Notes: generated by a model not told the origin, from the sequence alone. A stretch of 64,000 nt of DNA from Amycolatopsis arida (GCF_900115565.1 NZ_FOWW01000002.1:545160-609159), one strand, 5' to 3'; positions 51,338-60,058 are shown, numbered from the stretch's first letter. Numbers and translations: made by a program.

Positions 51338-52813
51338 TCAGGGCACGATTTCCATCTGGGCCATCATGCCGACGGAGGAGTGCTCCAGGAAATGGCAGTG
51401 GTACATGTACCGCCCGAGATAGTCGGTGGCGAAGGTCGCCTGGACCCGCACCGTCTCGCCGGGCGGGACGGCCACCGTGTCCTTGAGGCCGGCGTCACCG
51501 GGCAGCGGTGGCCGTCCGCCCCGGTCGAGCACCCGGAACTGCACGAGGTGCAGGTGGAAGTTGTGCGGAAACCCGTAGTTCCCGTCTCCGTTGGTGACAT
51601 TCCAGATCTCCGTCGCGCCCCGCTTGATCTGAAAGTCCACCCGGTTCGGATCGAACGGCTTATCGTTGACAAGGCCGGTGGGGTTGCCGCTGGTCAGATC
51701 GAAGCTCAGCACCACGTCCCTGGTGACCGTGGCGGACCCGAGTGCGGGCAGCGCGCGCAAGGTCGTGGGAACCCGGCTGCTGTCCGCCGCCTTCCGGGTG
51801 ACGTCGAAGCGCACGACCGGGCCGGCCGCCGCGTCGGTGAGGACGAGCTGGGTACCGGGCGGGTAGTCGGAGAAGTCCACCACCATCTCGACCCGTTCGC
51901 CGGGGCTGAACGCGAACTCCGTTCTCGGCACGGGGGCCGGCAGCAGGCCGCCGTCGGAGGCGATCTGGGTCATGACCGTGCCGCCGAGGCTGAGCGTGAA
52001 GGTCCGTTCGTTGGCGCCGTTCAGGAACCGGAACCGGTACTTGCGTGCGGCGACCTGGAAGTACGGCTGTGGTTTGCCGTTGGCCAGTATGGTCGTCCGA
52101 TTGGCCGGATGTCCCCACAGCACCAGCTGGCCCTTGGCGTCGAACTCGGCGTCCCGCACGAGAATCGGCACGTCGTACTCGCCGCCGGGCAGACCGAGCT
52201 CGGCCTCGGCGGGGTCCTCGATCAGGTAGAAGCCGTGCATTCCCCGGTAGACGTGTTCGGCCTCCACGTGATGGGGATGCGCGTGGTACCAGAGTGTCGC
52301 GCCGCGCTGCCGGTTCGGGTAGTCATGATGACGCCACTTCCCCGGGTCGATCAGGTCCATCGGGTGGCCGTCGCTGGCCGGCGGCACGTGGCCCCCGTGT
52401 AGGTGAATGTTGGTCGGCACGTCGGCGTCGTTGGCGAACGTGACGTAGGTGCGACGCCCGGTTCGCGCCCGGATCGTGGGACCGACGAAATGACCGGCGA
52501 AGGTCAGCGCGGACGTGGCGAAGCCCGGCAGGATGTCGACCTCAGCGCGCTGGATCGGAATCCGGTAGACGTCGATGTCGGGGCGGCTCGCCACGGGCCT
52601 GGCCACCGGCGGAACGGGCATCCGGACCGAGAACGGAGCAACGGACGGAGCCTGCCCCGTGGATGCCGTTACCGCGGCGCCTCGTGGCGGTGGCGGGTGC
52701 CCCGGGTGGGCCCCGTCGATCGCATTCGCGCTTTCCGTTCTGCTGAACAGTTGCGGCACGGCCACCACCGCGCCCGCCATACTGCCGAGCAGCAACAGCT
52801 GTCTTCTGTTCAT
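51338..52813 (-). CDS. Multicopper oxidase (laccase/phenoxazinone-synthase type)
   Basis: A 491-residue secreted oxidase. The N-terminus MNRRQLLLLGSMAGAVVAVP is a Tat-like signal. The four copper-binding motifs are IHLHGGH, WYHAHPHH, HNFHLHLVQF and YHCHFLEHSSVGM; the last carries the T1 Cys and axial Met. Such enzymes oxidise phenols or aminophenols with O2. Being exported, it would act on a released product or on copper. ATG 52813 follows TGAGGACAAG. Three TTCACC/GGTGAA half-sites lie 16-42 bp upstream. Confidence 0.93.
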   Translation of the reverse strand: MNRRQLLLLGSMAGAVVAVPQLFSRTESANAIDGAHPGHPPPPRGAAVTASTGQAPSVAPFSVRMPVPPVARPVASRPDIDVYRIPIQRAEVDILPGFATSALTFAGHFVGPTIRARTGRRTYVTFANDADVPTNIHLHGGHVPPASDGHPMDLIDPGKWRHHDYPNRQRGATLWYHAHPHHVEAEHVYRGMHGFYLIEDPAEAELGLPGGEYDVPILVRDAEFDAKGQLVLWGHPANRTTILANGKPQPYFQVAARKYRFRFLNGANERTFTLSLGGTVMTQIASDGGLLPAPVPRTEFAFSPGERVEMVVDFSDYPPGTQLVLTDAAAGPVVRFDVTRKAADSSRVPTTLRALPALGSATVTRDVVLSFDLTSGNPTGLVNDKPFDPNRVDFQIKRGATEIWNVTNGDGNYGFPHNFHLHLVQFRVLDRGGRPPLPGDAGLKDTVAVPPGETVRVQATFATDYLGRYMYHCHFLEHSSVGMMAQMEIVP

Positions 52814-52828
52814 CTTGTCCTCAGATTT

Positions 52829-52855
52829 GGTGAAGAATTCACCTGTTCGGGTGAA
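52829..52855. promoter_or_regulatory. Three-half-site palindrome upstream of the multicopper oxidase
   Basis: GGTGAA (52829-52834), 3 bp, TTCACC (52838-52843), 6 bp, GGTGAA (52850-52855). The hexamers are exact inverted copies, suggesting a dimeric regulator with an extra half-site. Confidence 0.6.
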
Positions 52856-53014
52856 TTGGGAGTGACGGCATCCTTGCATTCGTAGCACCGGGTCACTTCT
52901 TCGCTTTTGCTCTCACCCGTGCGGCCGAATGAGGTCCGGCGCAATCCGGGAGACGCGGGACAGCGCCGCGGCTGGCACCGTTACCAATGCTTCGGACCAT
53001 TCGAGGAGGAACCG

Positions 53015-54196
53015 ATGGCCAACACCGATGTCCCGGCGCGCGCGGAACTAGCCGAGCGCGCGGAGAAGCTGGTGCCGCTGCTGCGGCAGCGTGCTGAGTG
53101 GACGGACGAGAACCGGCGTCTGCCGGAGGAGACGATCGAAGCGCTGACGGAGGCCGGCCTCCTGAAACTGCGGGTGCCCAGGCGTTACGGCGGATTCGAG
53201 GCCGACACCGGTACCGTCGTCGACGTGCTCTCCGAGCTGGCCCGCGGCGACGGCTCCACCTCGTGGACGGCGGCGGTCTGGGCGATCAGCTCCTGGGTCG
53301 TCGGGCTCTTCCCCGACGAGGTGCAGGACGAGGTCTTTGCCACCCCGAACGTCCGGGTGTGCGGGATCCTGAGCCCCACGGCCGTCGCGGCGCCTGCCGA
53401 CGGTGGCGTGGTCGTCAACGGCCAGTGGACGTTCAACACGGCCGCGCAGCAGAGCCACTGGAACACCAACGCAGCGGTCCGGCCGACCCCCGACGGTGGG
53501 TTCGAACCCGTCATGCTCGTCATCCCGGTCTCGGACCTGCGGATCGTCGACGACTGGCACACCACCGGGATGCGCGGCTCGGGCAGCGTCACCACGGTCG
53601 CGGAGAACGTGTTCGTCCCGGCCGAGCGCATCCTGCCGATGGGACCGGTGCTCAATCAGCAGTACGCGTCGACGCTGAACGCGAACTCCCCGCACTACAG
53701 GTCACCATTCCTGCCGATGGCGTGCGCGACGGTCGGCGCGACGGCGCTCGGCCTGGCGAAGGCCGCCAATGAGGTGTTCTTCGACCGGCTGGCCGGCCGG
53801 AAGATCACCTACACGTCCTACGAGAACCAGAGCGAGGCCCCGCTGACCCACCTCCAGGTCGCCGAGGCAGCCGTCAGGATCGACGAGGCGGGGTTCCACG
53901 CCTACCGCGCGGCCGACCTCATCGACACCAAGGCCACCGCCGGGGAGCCGTGGACGCTGGCCGAGCGTGGCCGTGCCCGGCTCGACCTCGGCGCGACGGT
54001 CCAGCGAGCGAAGGAGGCCGTCGACATCCTCAAGACGGCGAGCGGCGGTTCGTCGGTCTACCACACGGTGCCGATCCAGCGAATCGACCGCGACATCCAC
54101 GTGCTCAGCCTGCACGCCGTGATGCATCCGAACACCAACCTCGAGCTCTACGGCCGGATCCTCTGCGGTCTCGAGCCCAACACGCACTACATCTGA
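53015..54196 (+). CDS. Acyl-CoA-dehydrogenase-fold flavin monooxygenase
   Basis: A 393-residue group D flavoprotein. It has the family segments EETIEALTEAGLLKLRVPRR, DGSTSWTAAVWAISSWVVGL, WTFNTAAQQSHWNTNAA and DDWHTTGMRGSGSVTTVAEN. The GDGSTSW and GMRGSGS motifs place it nearer to reduced-flavin hydroxylases (HsaA/NcnH type) than to CoA dehydrogenases. Oxygenation or N-oxidation of a carrier-bound or free intermediate is possible. AGGAGGAACCG precedes the ATG. A homologue lies at 58850. Confidence 0.87.
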   Translation: MANTDVPARAELAERAEKLVPLLRQRAEWTDENRRLPEETIEALTEAGLLKLRVPRRYGGFEADTGTVVDVLSELARGDGSTSWTAAVWAISSWVVGLFPDEVQDEVFATPNVRVCGILSPTAVAAPADGGVVVNGQWTFNTAAQQSHWNTNAAVRPTPDGGFEPVMLVIPVSDLRIVDDWHTTGMRGSGSVTTVAENVFVPAERILPMGPVLNQQYASTLNANSPHYRSPFLPMACATVGATALGLAKAANEVFFDRLAGRKITYTSYENQSEAPLTHLQVAEAAVRIDEAGFHAYRAADLIDTKATAGEPWTLAERGRARLDLGATVQRAKEAVDILKTASGGSSVYHTVPIQRIDRDIHVLSLHAVMHPNTNLELYGRILCGLEPNTHYI

Positions 54197-54376
54197 TCCC
54201 CGCGCTGGGTACGGCCACCCGCGTGGTGGTCGTACACCCGTGGTCGCGGCTGCCGGCCCGGCCTGGGTGACCCGGTCCCGCCGGTCCGCGACACGGTCAA
54301 CCGTGATGGTTCTTCGCCATTGCTCTCCGGCGGGCCAAGAATGTTGCCCCGCCGCGGATTTCAGTAGGCTTCGACG

Positions 54377-54913
54377 ATGAGCAAAGTAATCTGGCACGTG
54401 ACAATGTCGATGGACGGTTTCATTTCGGGGCCCAAAGGCGAGATGGACTGGGCCTGGGGCCACAGCAACGGCACGGTCGAGGCTTTCCCGGAGATGGTGG
54501 CGACCACCGGCGCGTTCCTGGCCGGAAGGCGCACCTACGACAGCAGCCCGAACGAGGACAAAGAGGTGTACGGCGGCGCTTTCACCGGGAAGCTGGTCGT
54601 GCTCACCCATGAACCGCCCGCGGTGGAAGACTCCTCGGTGATCTTCGTCTCCACGGGTGTGGTCGACGCCGTCGCGGTGGCCCGGTCGGCGGCGGGGGAC
54701 CGCAATGTCGTGGTGAGCGGCGCCGATGTGGCCGGGCAGTGCGTCGAGGCCGGGCTGGTGGACGAGATCCTCGTGCACCTGGTCCCGGTGCTCAAAGGCG
54801 ACGGCGTCCGGCTGTTCGAACGGCCGGGCGCCGAGTGGATCGACCTCGAAACCGTGGCGGTAGGCCAGTCAGGGTCGATCGTCGACCTCCGCTACCGCCC
54901 GAAGAAGAAGTAG
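54377..54913 (+). CDS. Dihydrofolate reductase/RibD C-terminal-domain protein
   Basis: A 178-residue single-domain protein of the RibD-C/DHFR-like fold: KVIWHVTMSMDGFISGPKGE, FLAGRRTYDS, VVSGADVAGQCVEAGLVDEI and HLVPVLKGDGVRLF. Members are NADPH-dependent reductases of mostly unknown substrate. No deaminase domain is attached, so a riboflavin role is unlikely. It is followed by a strong hairpin at 55047 and may be independent of the cluster. Confidence 0.9.
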   Translation: MSKVIWHVTMSMDGFISGPKGEMDWAWGHSNGTVEAFPEMVATTGAFLAGRRTYDSSPNEDKEVYGGAFTGKLVVLTHEPPAVEDSSVIFVSTGVVDAVAVARSAAGDRNVVVSGADVAGQCVEAGLVDEILVHLVPVLKGDGVRLFERPGAEWIDLETVAVGQSGSIVDLRYRPKKK

Positions 54914-55046
54914 CCGGCCGCACGCGGTCAGCGCAGCGGCGAGCTCGGCGGGACGGGGCTGGTCGGCGATCTCGTTGTCTACACCAGCAAGCAGCCGGAC
55001 CGCGCTGACCGCTCAGCATCGTTCTGCCTAGCCCCGTGGATATCAC

Positions 55047-55092
55047 GAAGGCCCCTTGTGCGAAACGCCGGACGTTTCCAGAAGGGGCCTTC
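55047..55092. terminator. Bidirectional nested hairpin
   Basis: GAAGGCCCCTT pairs with AAGGGGCCTTC (11 bp), with an inner GAAACG/CGTTTC stem. It lies between the DHFR-like gene (plus) and the TPP decarboxylase beta gene (minus), and can stop both. Confidence 0.75.
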
Positions 55093-55111
55093 GTCCCGTC
55101 GGCTGCCACTT

Positions 55112-55684
55112 CTAGCCGCACTGGAGGGTGGCCGCGAAGCGCTGGGCGTGGTCGCCGAGGTCGGCCGCCACCCGCGCGGGAATGGGCGCCTCGGGCCCGC
55201 GCAGTGCGCACCGGATGAACACCGGCGAGGCACACGAGACGACTTCCGCGGACACCAGTGCCCTGAGCTCGTCGAATCCGTCCACGTCATGGATTCGCTG
55301 ATAGCCGCATGCTTCGGCCAAGGCACAGAGATCTGCGCGGCCGGAGGGAACGGACTGGCCGCCGGTCGAGGCGTAGCTACCGTCGTCGAGCACGACGTGG
55401 ATCATCGGCAGCAGGTCCAGCGCACCTGCCGTCATCAGGCCGACCGGGTTCATCAGGAGGCTGCCGTCGCCGTCCACCACCACTGTCCGGCGCCCGGTCT
55501 GCTGGGCGATCCCCATGCCGATCGACGACGCCAGTCCCATGGAACCGGTCATGTAGAAGTGGTTGGGGCGATCGTCGAGGCCGCAGGCGATCCGCGACGC
55601 GTAGCCGGTGGTGAACACGGTCGGCTCGTCGGTGGTGGCCGCCAGGATCGCGCGGATCGCGTCGGTCTTGTTCACGGCCGCCAT
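55112..55684 (-). CDS. TPP-dependent 2-oxoacid decarboxylase, beta subunit
   Basis: A 190-residue TPP-binding half of a split decarboxylase like ComE or the C-terminal half of phosphonopyruvate decarboxylase. It shows YMTGSMGLASSIGMGIAQQT, the cofactor motif VVVDGDGSLLMNPVGLMTAG (GDG...N), and DDGSYASTGGQSVP. ATG 55684 or GTG 55675 is the start; the latter overlaps the alpha-subunit stop as GTGA. With the alpha subunit it should decarboxylate a 3-substituted pyruvate to an aldehyde. Confidence 0.85.
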   Translation of the reverse strand: MAAVNKTDAIRAILAATTDEPTVFTTGYASRIACGLDDRPNHFYMTGSMGLASSIGMGIAQQTGRRTVVVDGDGSLLMNPVGLMTAGALDLLPMIHVVLDDGSYASTGGQSVPSGRADLCALAEACGYQRIHDVDGFDELRALVSAEVVSCASPVFIRCALRGPEAPIPARVAADLGDHAQRFAATLQCG

Positions 55685-56175
55685 CCGAACGCGGCCGGCG
55701 GGATGAGCAGTGCGGCGGCCCTGCCCTGGTCGCGGACCAGGGCAGCGGCCCACGAGACCTGCGCCGGGACGTCGAGTTCCGGGTCCAGGGTCAGCCACGG
55801 CACACCCATATTGGTCAGTAACGGTTCGGTCAGCCTGCCCATCACCAGGTTCTCCTGGGTCGAGTCGGGGCCGACACCGCGCAGGCTGACGACGAGCAGC
55901 ATCGGCAGCCGGTACGGGACGACCAGTGACGCGAGCGCGTTGACCGACTGGCCCAACCCCGAGTTCTGCATGAGTACCACCGGACATCGGCCGGCGAGCG
56001 CCGCGCCTGCCGCGATGCCGACGGCGTTGTCCTCCCGTGGCACCGTCCAGATGCCCTCGATCGCCGAGTACAGCTTCGCCAGTATCCCGCAGGGCGTGCC
56101 GTAGAACGGTCCGAAGCCTTGGCGGGTCAGCTCCGCGGCGAGCTCACCCGCGGTGTCCACGGTTACCGCAGTCAT
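55672..56175 (-). CDS. TPP-dependent 2-oxoacid decarboxylase, alpha subunit
   Basis: A 167-residue pyrimidine-binding half. It resembles ComD (sulfopyruvate decarboxylase alpha) and the N-terminal half of phosphonopyruvate decarboxylase: FYGTPCGILAKLYSAIEG, the TPP-activating Glu in VPREDNAVGIAAGAALAG, and CPVVLMQNSGLGQSVNALAS. No PEP mutase or phosphosulfolactate gene is visible, so neither phosphonate nor coenzyme M is supported, and another 3-substituted pyruvate is likely. It starts 14 bp after the GNAT-like gene in a five-gene minus-strand run. Confidence 0.85.
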   Translation of the reverse strand: MTAVTVDTAGELAAELTRQGFGPFYGTPCGILAKLYSAIEGIWTVPREDNAVGIAAGAALAGRCPVVLMQNSGLGQSVNALASLVVPYRLPMLLVVSLRGVGPDSTQENLVMGRLTEPLLTNMGVPWLTLDPELDVPAQVSWAAALVRDQGRAAALLIPPAAFGWRP

Positions 56176-56189
56176 GGTTTCTCCTTGCC

Positions 56190-57332
56190 CTACCTGCCGA
56201 CCAGCTGTCCGGCATGGACGGTACTGCCGAGGAACCCGTCGAGGTCGACGGTTCGCGCGGCGTGCACGCCCGCCCCGTCCATCCGGATCTTGGCCAAGGC
56301 AGGCCGGGACCGATCGGTGAAGTGGGTGGCGACGATCCGGTTGTCGTCGTCCACGGTGAACATGGGCGTGGCCACCAGCAGGTCTCGCACCGCCGGGCTG
56401 TCCCTGACCACGCGCAGATACGCCCGCCGCCCGCCAAGATGGTCACGGGCGTGTGCGACGGTCGGATGGAAGCGCCGTTTGAACTGAAAGACTCCCTTGC
56501 CGGGGAAGGGGTCTCCGCCCGAGAAGTCGATCAGCTTTCGCCCGGTGTCGGCGGCCCATTCGATGGTCAGGTAGTACACGGCCTTGACGGCGCCGGTCCG
56601 GTAGTGCGTGAAGTCGCCGTCCAGCACTCCCAGCAGGCGCATGCGGACGGTCTTGGCGTCGTCCTCCAGGCGGCACAGCACACCGGCCACCCGCTTACCA
56701 CCCTCGTTGACGAACAGGATGAGGCCCCGCCGGAACAAGGCGTTCAGCGCGAGGTCCCGGTCCGCACTCCTGGCTTCGTCGCCGTAGCGCGACGCCATGG
56801 TGGGTAGGTGCATCCGTTCGTAGAAGAACTCGAAATCGGCATCGGCGGTGCCGATCTCATAGGTCCATTCGTGCTTGCGGCGCAGGTTCGCGAACTGACG
56901 GCGTTCATTCTTTGAGACAGTCTTGTGCATGGTTTCCGCGTCGGCCACGATATCGATGAGAAGGTGCAGGCGTAGTGGCAGCACCACCGACCGGGCCCGC
57001 GGCAGACGCAGGGCGCGCTCGTGCGAGCACCCGATCACCAGCAGGTCGCCCTCGGGTTCACGCACCGAGCGCTGAATGCCCTGCCAGGTCACCGGTGCCG
57101 TGTCCGCGACGGACACCGGGCCGTCGACGACGGCCTGCTGGTCACGCAGATAAGGCAGGATGTAGGTGAGCCCCTCCGGAAATCCCTCATACACGACAGA
57201 GAGATTTTCCGAGGTGTGCACCCGGCCGGGAAAGCGCCGCCCCGGCGCGCTCGCCCAGCGTTGGTGCGCGCCGGCCCAGTGGCCGGTGCCGGAACCCCAG
57301 TTGTACTTGAGCCGAGTCCAGACATCGCTCAC
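56190..57332 (-). CDS. FemAB/GNAT-like N-acyltransferase
   Basis: A 380-residue protein whose central part matches the BioF2-like/FemAB acyltransferase pattern: KNERRQFANLRRKHEWTYEI, FFYERMHLPTMASRYGDEA, KRVAGVLCRLEDDAKTVRMR, and YYLTIEWAADTGRKLIDFSG followed by FPGKGVFQFKRRF. FemAB relatives transfer an aminoacyl or acyl group onto an amine, some from carrier proteins or tRNA. GTG 57332 follows GAGGATGC. It could off-load the amino acid from the stand-alone carrier protein, which is an inference from the neighbourhood. Confidence 0.75.
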   Translation of the reverse strand: MSDVWTRLKYNWGSGTGHWAGAHQRWASAPGRRFPGRVHTSENLSVVYEGFPEGLTYILPYLRDQQAVVDGPVSVADTAPVTWQGIQRSVREPEGDLLVIGCSHERALRLPRARSVVLPLRLHLLIDIVADAETMHKTVSKNERRQFANLRRKHEWTYEIGTADADFEFFYERMHLPTMASRYGDEARSADRDLALNALFRRGLILFVNEGGKRVAGVLCRLEDDAKTVRMRLLGVLDGDFTHYRTGAVKAVYYLTIEWAADTGRKLIDFSGGDPFPGKGVFQFKRRFHPTVAHARDHLGGRRAYLRVVRDSPAVRDLLVATPMFTVDDDNRIVATHFTDRSRPALAKIRMDGAGVHAARTVDLDGFLGSTVHAGQLVGR

Positions 57333-57417
57333 GCCGCATCCTCTTTCGAATTCCCGTTGGGCGGAAAGCGGCCGCGAACGTGGCACACTCGCAGCACGGG
57401 CGCCATGGGGCCTTCGG

Positions 57418-58269
57418 TCACGGCGCGAGGTTCTCGTCCTCTTCGAGCAGCAGGTAAGGGTCTTGCATTTCGTTCCAGCCGACCCCGGGCGGGCAGAGGT
57501 CGTAGCCGAGCAGCCGTCGCACTTCTTCGGGCAGCTGAAGCACGGTCTCCCTCGGCACGGCCAGAAACTGGTTCTCCTCCTGCCGAAGGTTGCCGAGGTC
57601 GAAGGACACGGTCAGGCTGGTTCGTGGCTTGTCGGACGTGTTGGCGCCACCGCAGTGGTAGACCCCGCCCAGCCAGATGAGCACCGAACCCGCCGGCATC
57701 GCGGAAGAGAAGGCCTCGGAGTAGCGCGGCGGGCGCTCGTCGTCCCAATGATGGCTACGCGGAATGACCAGGGTCGCCCCGTTCTCGGCGGTGAACTCAC
57801 TCATCGCCAGCATCAGCTGGACCCGGCTGGTGGGACCCGGGTGCCGGCGCAGGTGCAGCGAATCGTCCCGGTGCAGTGGCTGCTTGCCCTGGCCCGGGTC
57901 GATCTGGATCGCCTGGGTGGCGCTGAGCTGGATGCTCGGGGTGACCTCGATCCGGGACTTGCCGACCCACATGTGGCTGGGCTTCTGCATGATCCGCCGG
58001 GCAGGCTGCAGGTACAGCGGATGAGTCACCACCGGGACGAGATGCTTGGTGCGGGCGAACAGGGAGGAGAGGCGCCGGGTGCGGTGGCCGTCGTAGCCCT
58101 TCTCGCTGTAAGCGGTGGCGGAAAGGGACGGGCCGAGGTCGCCCCAGAGGCCTGCCAAAGTTGTTTCGTCGACGAAGCCCTCGATGATCACGGACCCTTC
58201 GTCTTCGAGAATGTCGACGACCTCGTCGACCGCGGCGCTCGCATTCACCCGGCTCAGCCCTGACATCAT
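57418..58269 (-). CDS. Phytanoyl-CoA-dioxygenase-family Fe(II)/2-oxoglutarate oxygenase
   Basis: A 283-residue non-haem iron oxygenase. It shows the N-terminal VIIEGFVDETTLAGLW, the iron ligands in QPLHRDDSL (HxD near residue 133), the distal His in VYHCGGANTSDKPRTSL with the 2-oxoglutarate Arg, and IPRSHHW. PhyH enzymes hydroxylate or halogenate unactivated carbons; the intact HxD argues for hydroxylation. It heads the minus-strand run, and a copy of the cluster motif lies 96-110 bp upstream. ATG 58269 or 58266. Confidence 0.88.
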   Translation of the reverse strand: MMSGLSRVNASAAVDEVVDILEDEGSVIIEGFVDETTLAGLWGDLGPSLSATAYSEKGYDGHRTRRLSSLFARTKHLVPVVTHPLYLQPARRIMQKPSHMWVGKSRIEVTPSIQLSATQAIQIDPGQGKQPLHRDDSLHLRRHPGPTSRVQLMLAMSEFTAENGATLVIPRSHHWDDERPPRYSEAFSSAMPAGSVLIWLGGVYHCGGANTSDKPRTSLTVSFDLGNLRQEENQFLAVPRETVLQLPEEVRRLLGYDLCPPGVGWNEMQDPYLLLEEDENLAP

Positions 58270-58364
58270 GGATCACCTTTCCTCAGGCATCGTCGGACCT
58301 GGTGCTGGCTCAGACTTTACTGGCTGAGCGAGGCGTCTCCTTATTTTATCCTGCCGGTTCCCGG

Positions 58365-58379
58365 GCAATCCAGAAGATG
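58365..58379 (-). promoter_or_regulatory. Cluster motif copy 2
   Basis: Minus-strand CATCTTCTGGATTGC, pointing to the PhyH gene (start 58269). It differs from copy 1 by one base. Confidence 0.6.
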
Positions 58380-58443
58380 AACGTGGTTGCCGGGCCGTGT
58401 CACCATGAGATAAACACTTTTGGTCGATCTCGGGAGGTAGTTA

Positions 58444-58707
58444 ATGACGCAACGCCTCAGTTCCGCGGCTATCGAGAAGCTGGTCAAGGAAATCTGGTCG
58501 GACGTGCTCGAGATACCGGACGGGCAGGAGAACGCCACTTTCTTCGAACTGCAAGGGCAGTCGGTGTCGGCGGTGCGGATCGTGGCGCGGATCGAGGACG
58601 AGATCGGCGTCATGGTCGATATGGGCGACCTCTTCGAGGATCCCGACCTGGAGACGTTCACCCGCGACGTCGTGGCGCTCGCCACCAAGGAGAACGTCGG
58701 GTCCTAG
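58444..58707 (+). CDS. Free-standing peptidyl/acyl carrier protein
   Basis: An 87-residue carrier protein. The phosphopantetheine serine lies in FFELQGQSVSAVRIVARIED (G-x-S motif, here GQS), followed by the helix III region DMGDLFEDPDLETFT. It is monocistronic, flanked by divergent PhyH and a strong terminator at 58717. It is the likely partner of the stand-alone A domain (62448) and C domain (60856), so peptide assembly would be in trans. GGGAGGTAGTTA precedes the ATG. Confidence 0.9.
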   Translation: MTQRLSSAAIEKLVKEIWSDVLEIPDGQENATFFELQGQSVSAVRIVARIEDEIGVMVDMGDLFEDPDLETFTRDVVALATKENVGS

Positions 58708-58716
58708 CCGGCGCCG

Positions 58717-58762
58717 AAGGGCCGCGTGCCCGACGTCGATCCACGTCGGGCACGCGGCCCTT
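58717..58762 (+). terminator. Terminator of the carrier-protein gene
   Basis: A perfect 20-bp stem from 58717-58736 pairing with 58743-58762, loop CGATCC, beginning AAGGGCCGCG and ending CGCGGCCCTT. It is very strong. Confidence 0.9.
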
Positions 58763-58802
58763 GTGCCGTCGCGGGACAGGCGGCACCACCACACACAAAG
58801 AA

Positions 58803-58840
58803 GGCGGGCCCTTCCCTGGGGAGACAGGGAAGGGCCCGCC
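58803..58840 (-). terminator. Terminator of the minus-strand flavoprotein operon
   Basis: GGCGGGCCCTTCCCT pairs with AGGGAAGGGCCCGCC (15 bp), loop GGGGAGAC, 10 bp from the stop of the gene at 58850. Confidence 0.9.
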
Positions 58841-58849
58841 GAGCCGCTG

Positions 58850-60058
58850 TCAGGCCGCGAGCTCGATCTGGGCGAGGCCCCTGGCCACCACCGTGGTGAG
58901 CACGACGGCGAATCCGACGTGGCTGTGCCCGGTGGACATGTCACGCCAGACGCGTTCGATCCGTTCCCCGGCCCGCACCGCGCTCGAGGTGCCCGCGGTC
59001 GGGAAGATGATGTCGTCGACGGCCCGCCAGGCGAGTTCGGCCGCCTCCCGGCAGACCAACGCGATACGGAGATCCTTGTCCGGGGTAAACGGGCCTTGGG
59101 CACAGGCTTCGTCCCACTTCCGGATCGCGCCCAGCGTGGCCGCCTCGGCGGCGGCGATCTGACCGGCGGCCTGGCCGTACCACCGCTGAAAATCGGGGTC
59201 CTCCAGGCGGGGGACGACGATCGGGCCCAGCGTCGTCTTGGTGCGCATCAGGTCGGCATAGGCATCGAGCGCACCCTGGGCCATCCCGACGGCGAGCGAC
59301 GCGCCCTCGATGCACATCGCGCTGAGCGGCGCGGCGCTGTACTGCGGGTTGCCATGCAAGGCCAGGCCGGGCGTGCCTGAGGTGACATCGATCGAGTTGA
59401 GGTCCGACTCGATCACGAAGTGATCAGGAATCGTCGCGTTGTCGAAGGTGACGCTGTGCGAGCCGCTGCCCCGGAGACCGAGCAGGTTGCCCCAGTCGTC
59501 CAGACGCGTCCACCGGTCGCGCGGGGCCACGAACAACACCGGATGGGGCGCGTTCCCTTGGGCACCCGAGGCGATCGCGATGCCGGCGAAATGCGTCGCG
59601 TACGGAGCGCCGGAGCCATAGGACCAGGTGCCGTTCAGCAGCCACTCCCCTTCGGCCGTGCGCTCCGCCGTTCCGCCCGGTCCGATCACCAGCGGGCAGA
59701 TGAAGTTTCCATCGCGGAACAGTTCGTGCTGCGCGCTCTCGTCGAATATCGTCGCCGCGATGAGCGCGTGCCCAGCGCCGAGGCAGAACATCCAGCCGGT
59801 GGAAGGGCAGCCGCGCGCGAGCGTCATGGCGACCCGCATGAAGGTGTCGAGCCCGAACTCGTAGCCGCCGTACCGGCGCGGCACCAGAATGCGGTAGAAG
59901 CCGCTATCGGTGAACAACTTGTGCGTGTCTTCGGCGTAGTACGTGCGTTTCTCGGTCTCGGCCTGGCGTTCGACCAGTGCGGGCACAAGCGCCTCCGCCC
60001 GCGCCACGAGCTCGTCCGGGGTCAGCCCGGGCTCGGGCGGCAAAGGGGTGGGTGACAT
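58850..60058 (-). CDS. Acyl-CoA-dehydrogenase-fold flavin monooxygenase
   Basis: A 402-residue group D flavoprotein related to the one at 53015. It has FTDSGFYRILVPRRYGGYEF, RGCPSTGWMFCLGAGHALIA, WSYGSGAPYATHFAGIAIAS and LGLRGSGSHSVTFDNATIP. The C-terminal helices include FPTAGTSSAVRAGERIERVW. It probably uses reduced flavin and O2. It is third in the operon condensation domain, FkbM methyltransferase, flavoprotein. ATG 60058 is preceded by GAAGGACG. Confidence 0.87.
   Translation of the reverse strand: MSPTPLPPEPGLTPDELVARAEALVPALVERQAETEKRTYYAEDTHKLFTDSGFYRILVPRRYGGYEFGLDTFMRVAMTLARGCPSTGWMFCLGAGHALIAATIFDESAQHELFRDGNFICPLVIGPGGTAERTAEGEWLLNGTWSYGSGAPYATHFAGIAIASGAQGNAPHPVLFVAPRDRWTRLDDWGNLLGLRGSGSHSVTFDNATIPDHFVIESDLNSIDVTSGTPGLALHGNPQYSAAPLSAMCIEGASLAVGMAQGALDAYADLMRTKTTLGPIVVPRLEDPDFQRWYGQAAGQIAAAEAATLGAIRKWDEACAQGPFTPDKDLRIALVCREAAELAWRAVDDIIFPTAGTSSAVRAGERIERVWRDMSTGHSHVGFAVVLTTVVARGLAQIELAA

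Noticed and set aside
55112-56175. Phosphonate biosynthesis
   Set aside because: The decarboxylase alone is not enough; PEP mutase is absent from the window.
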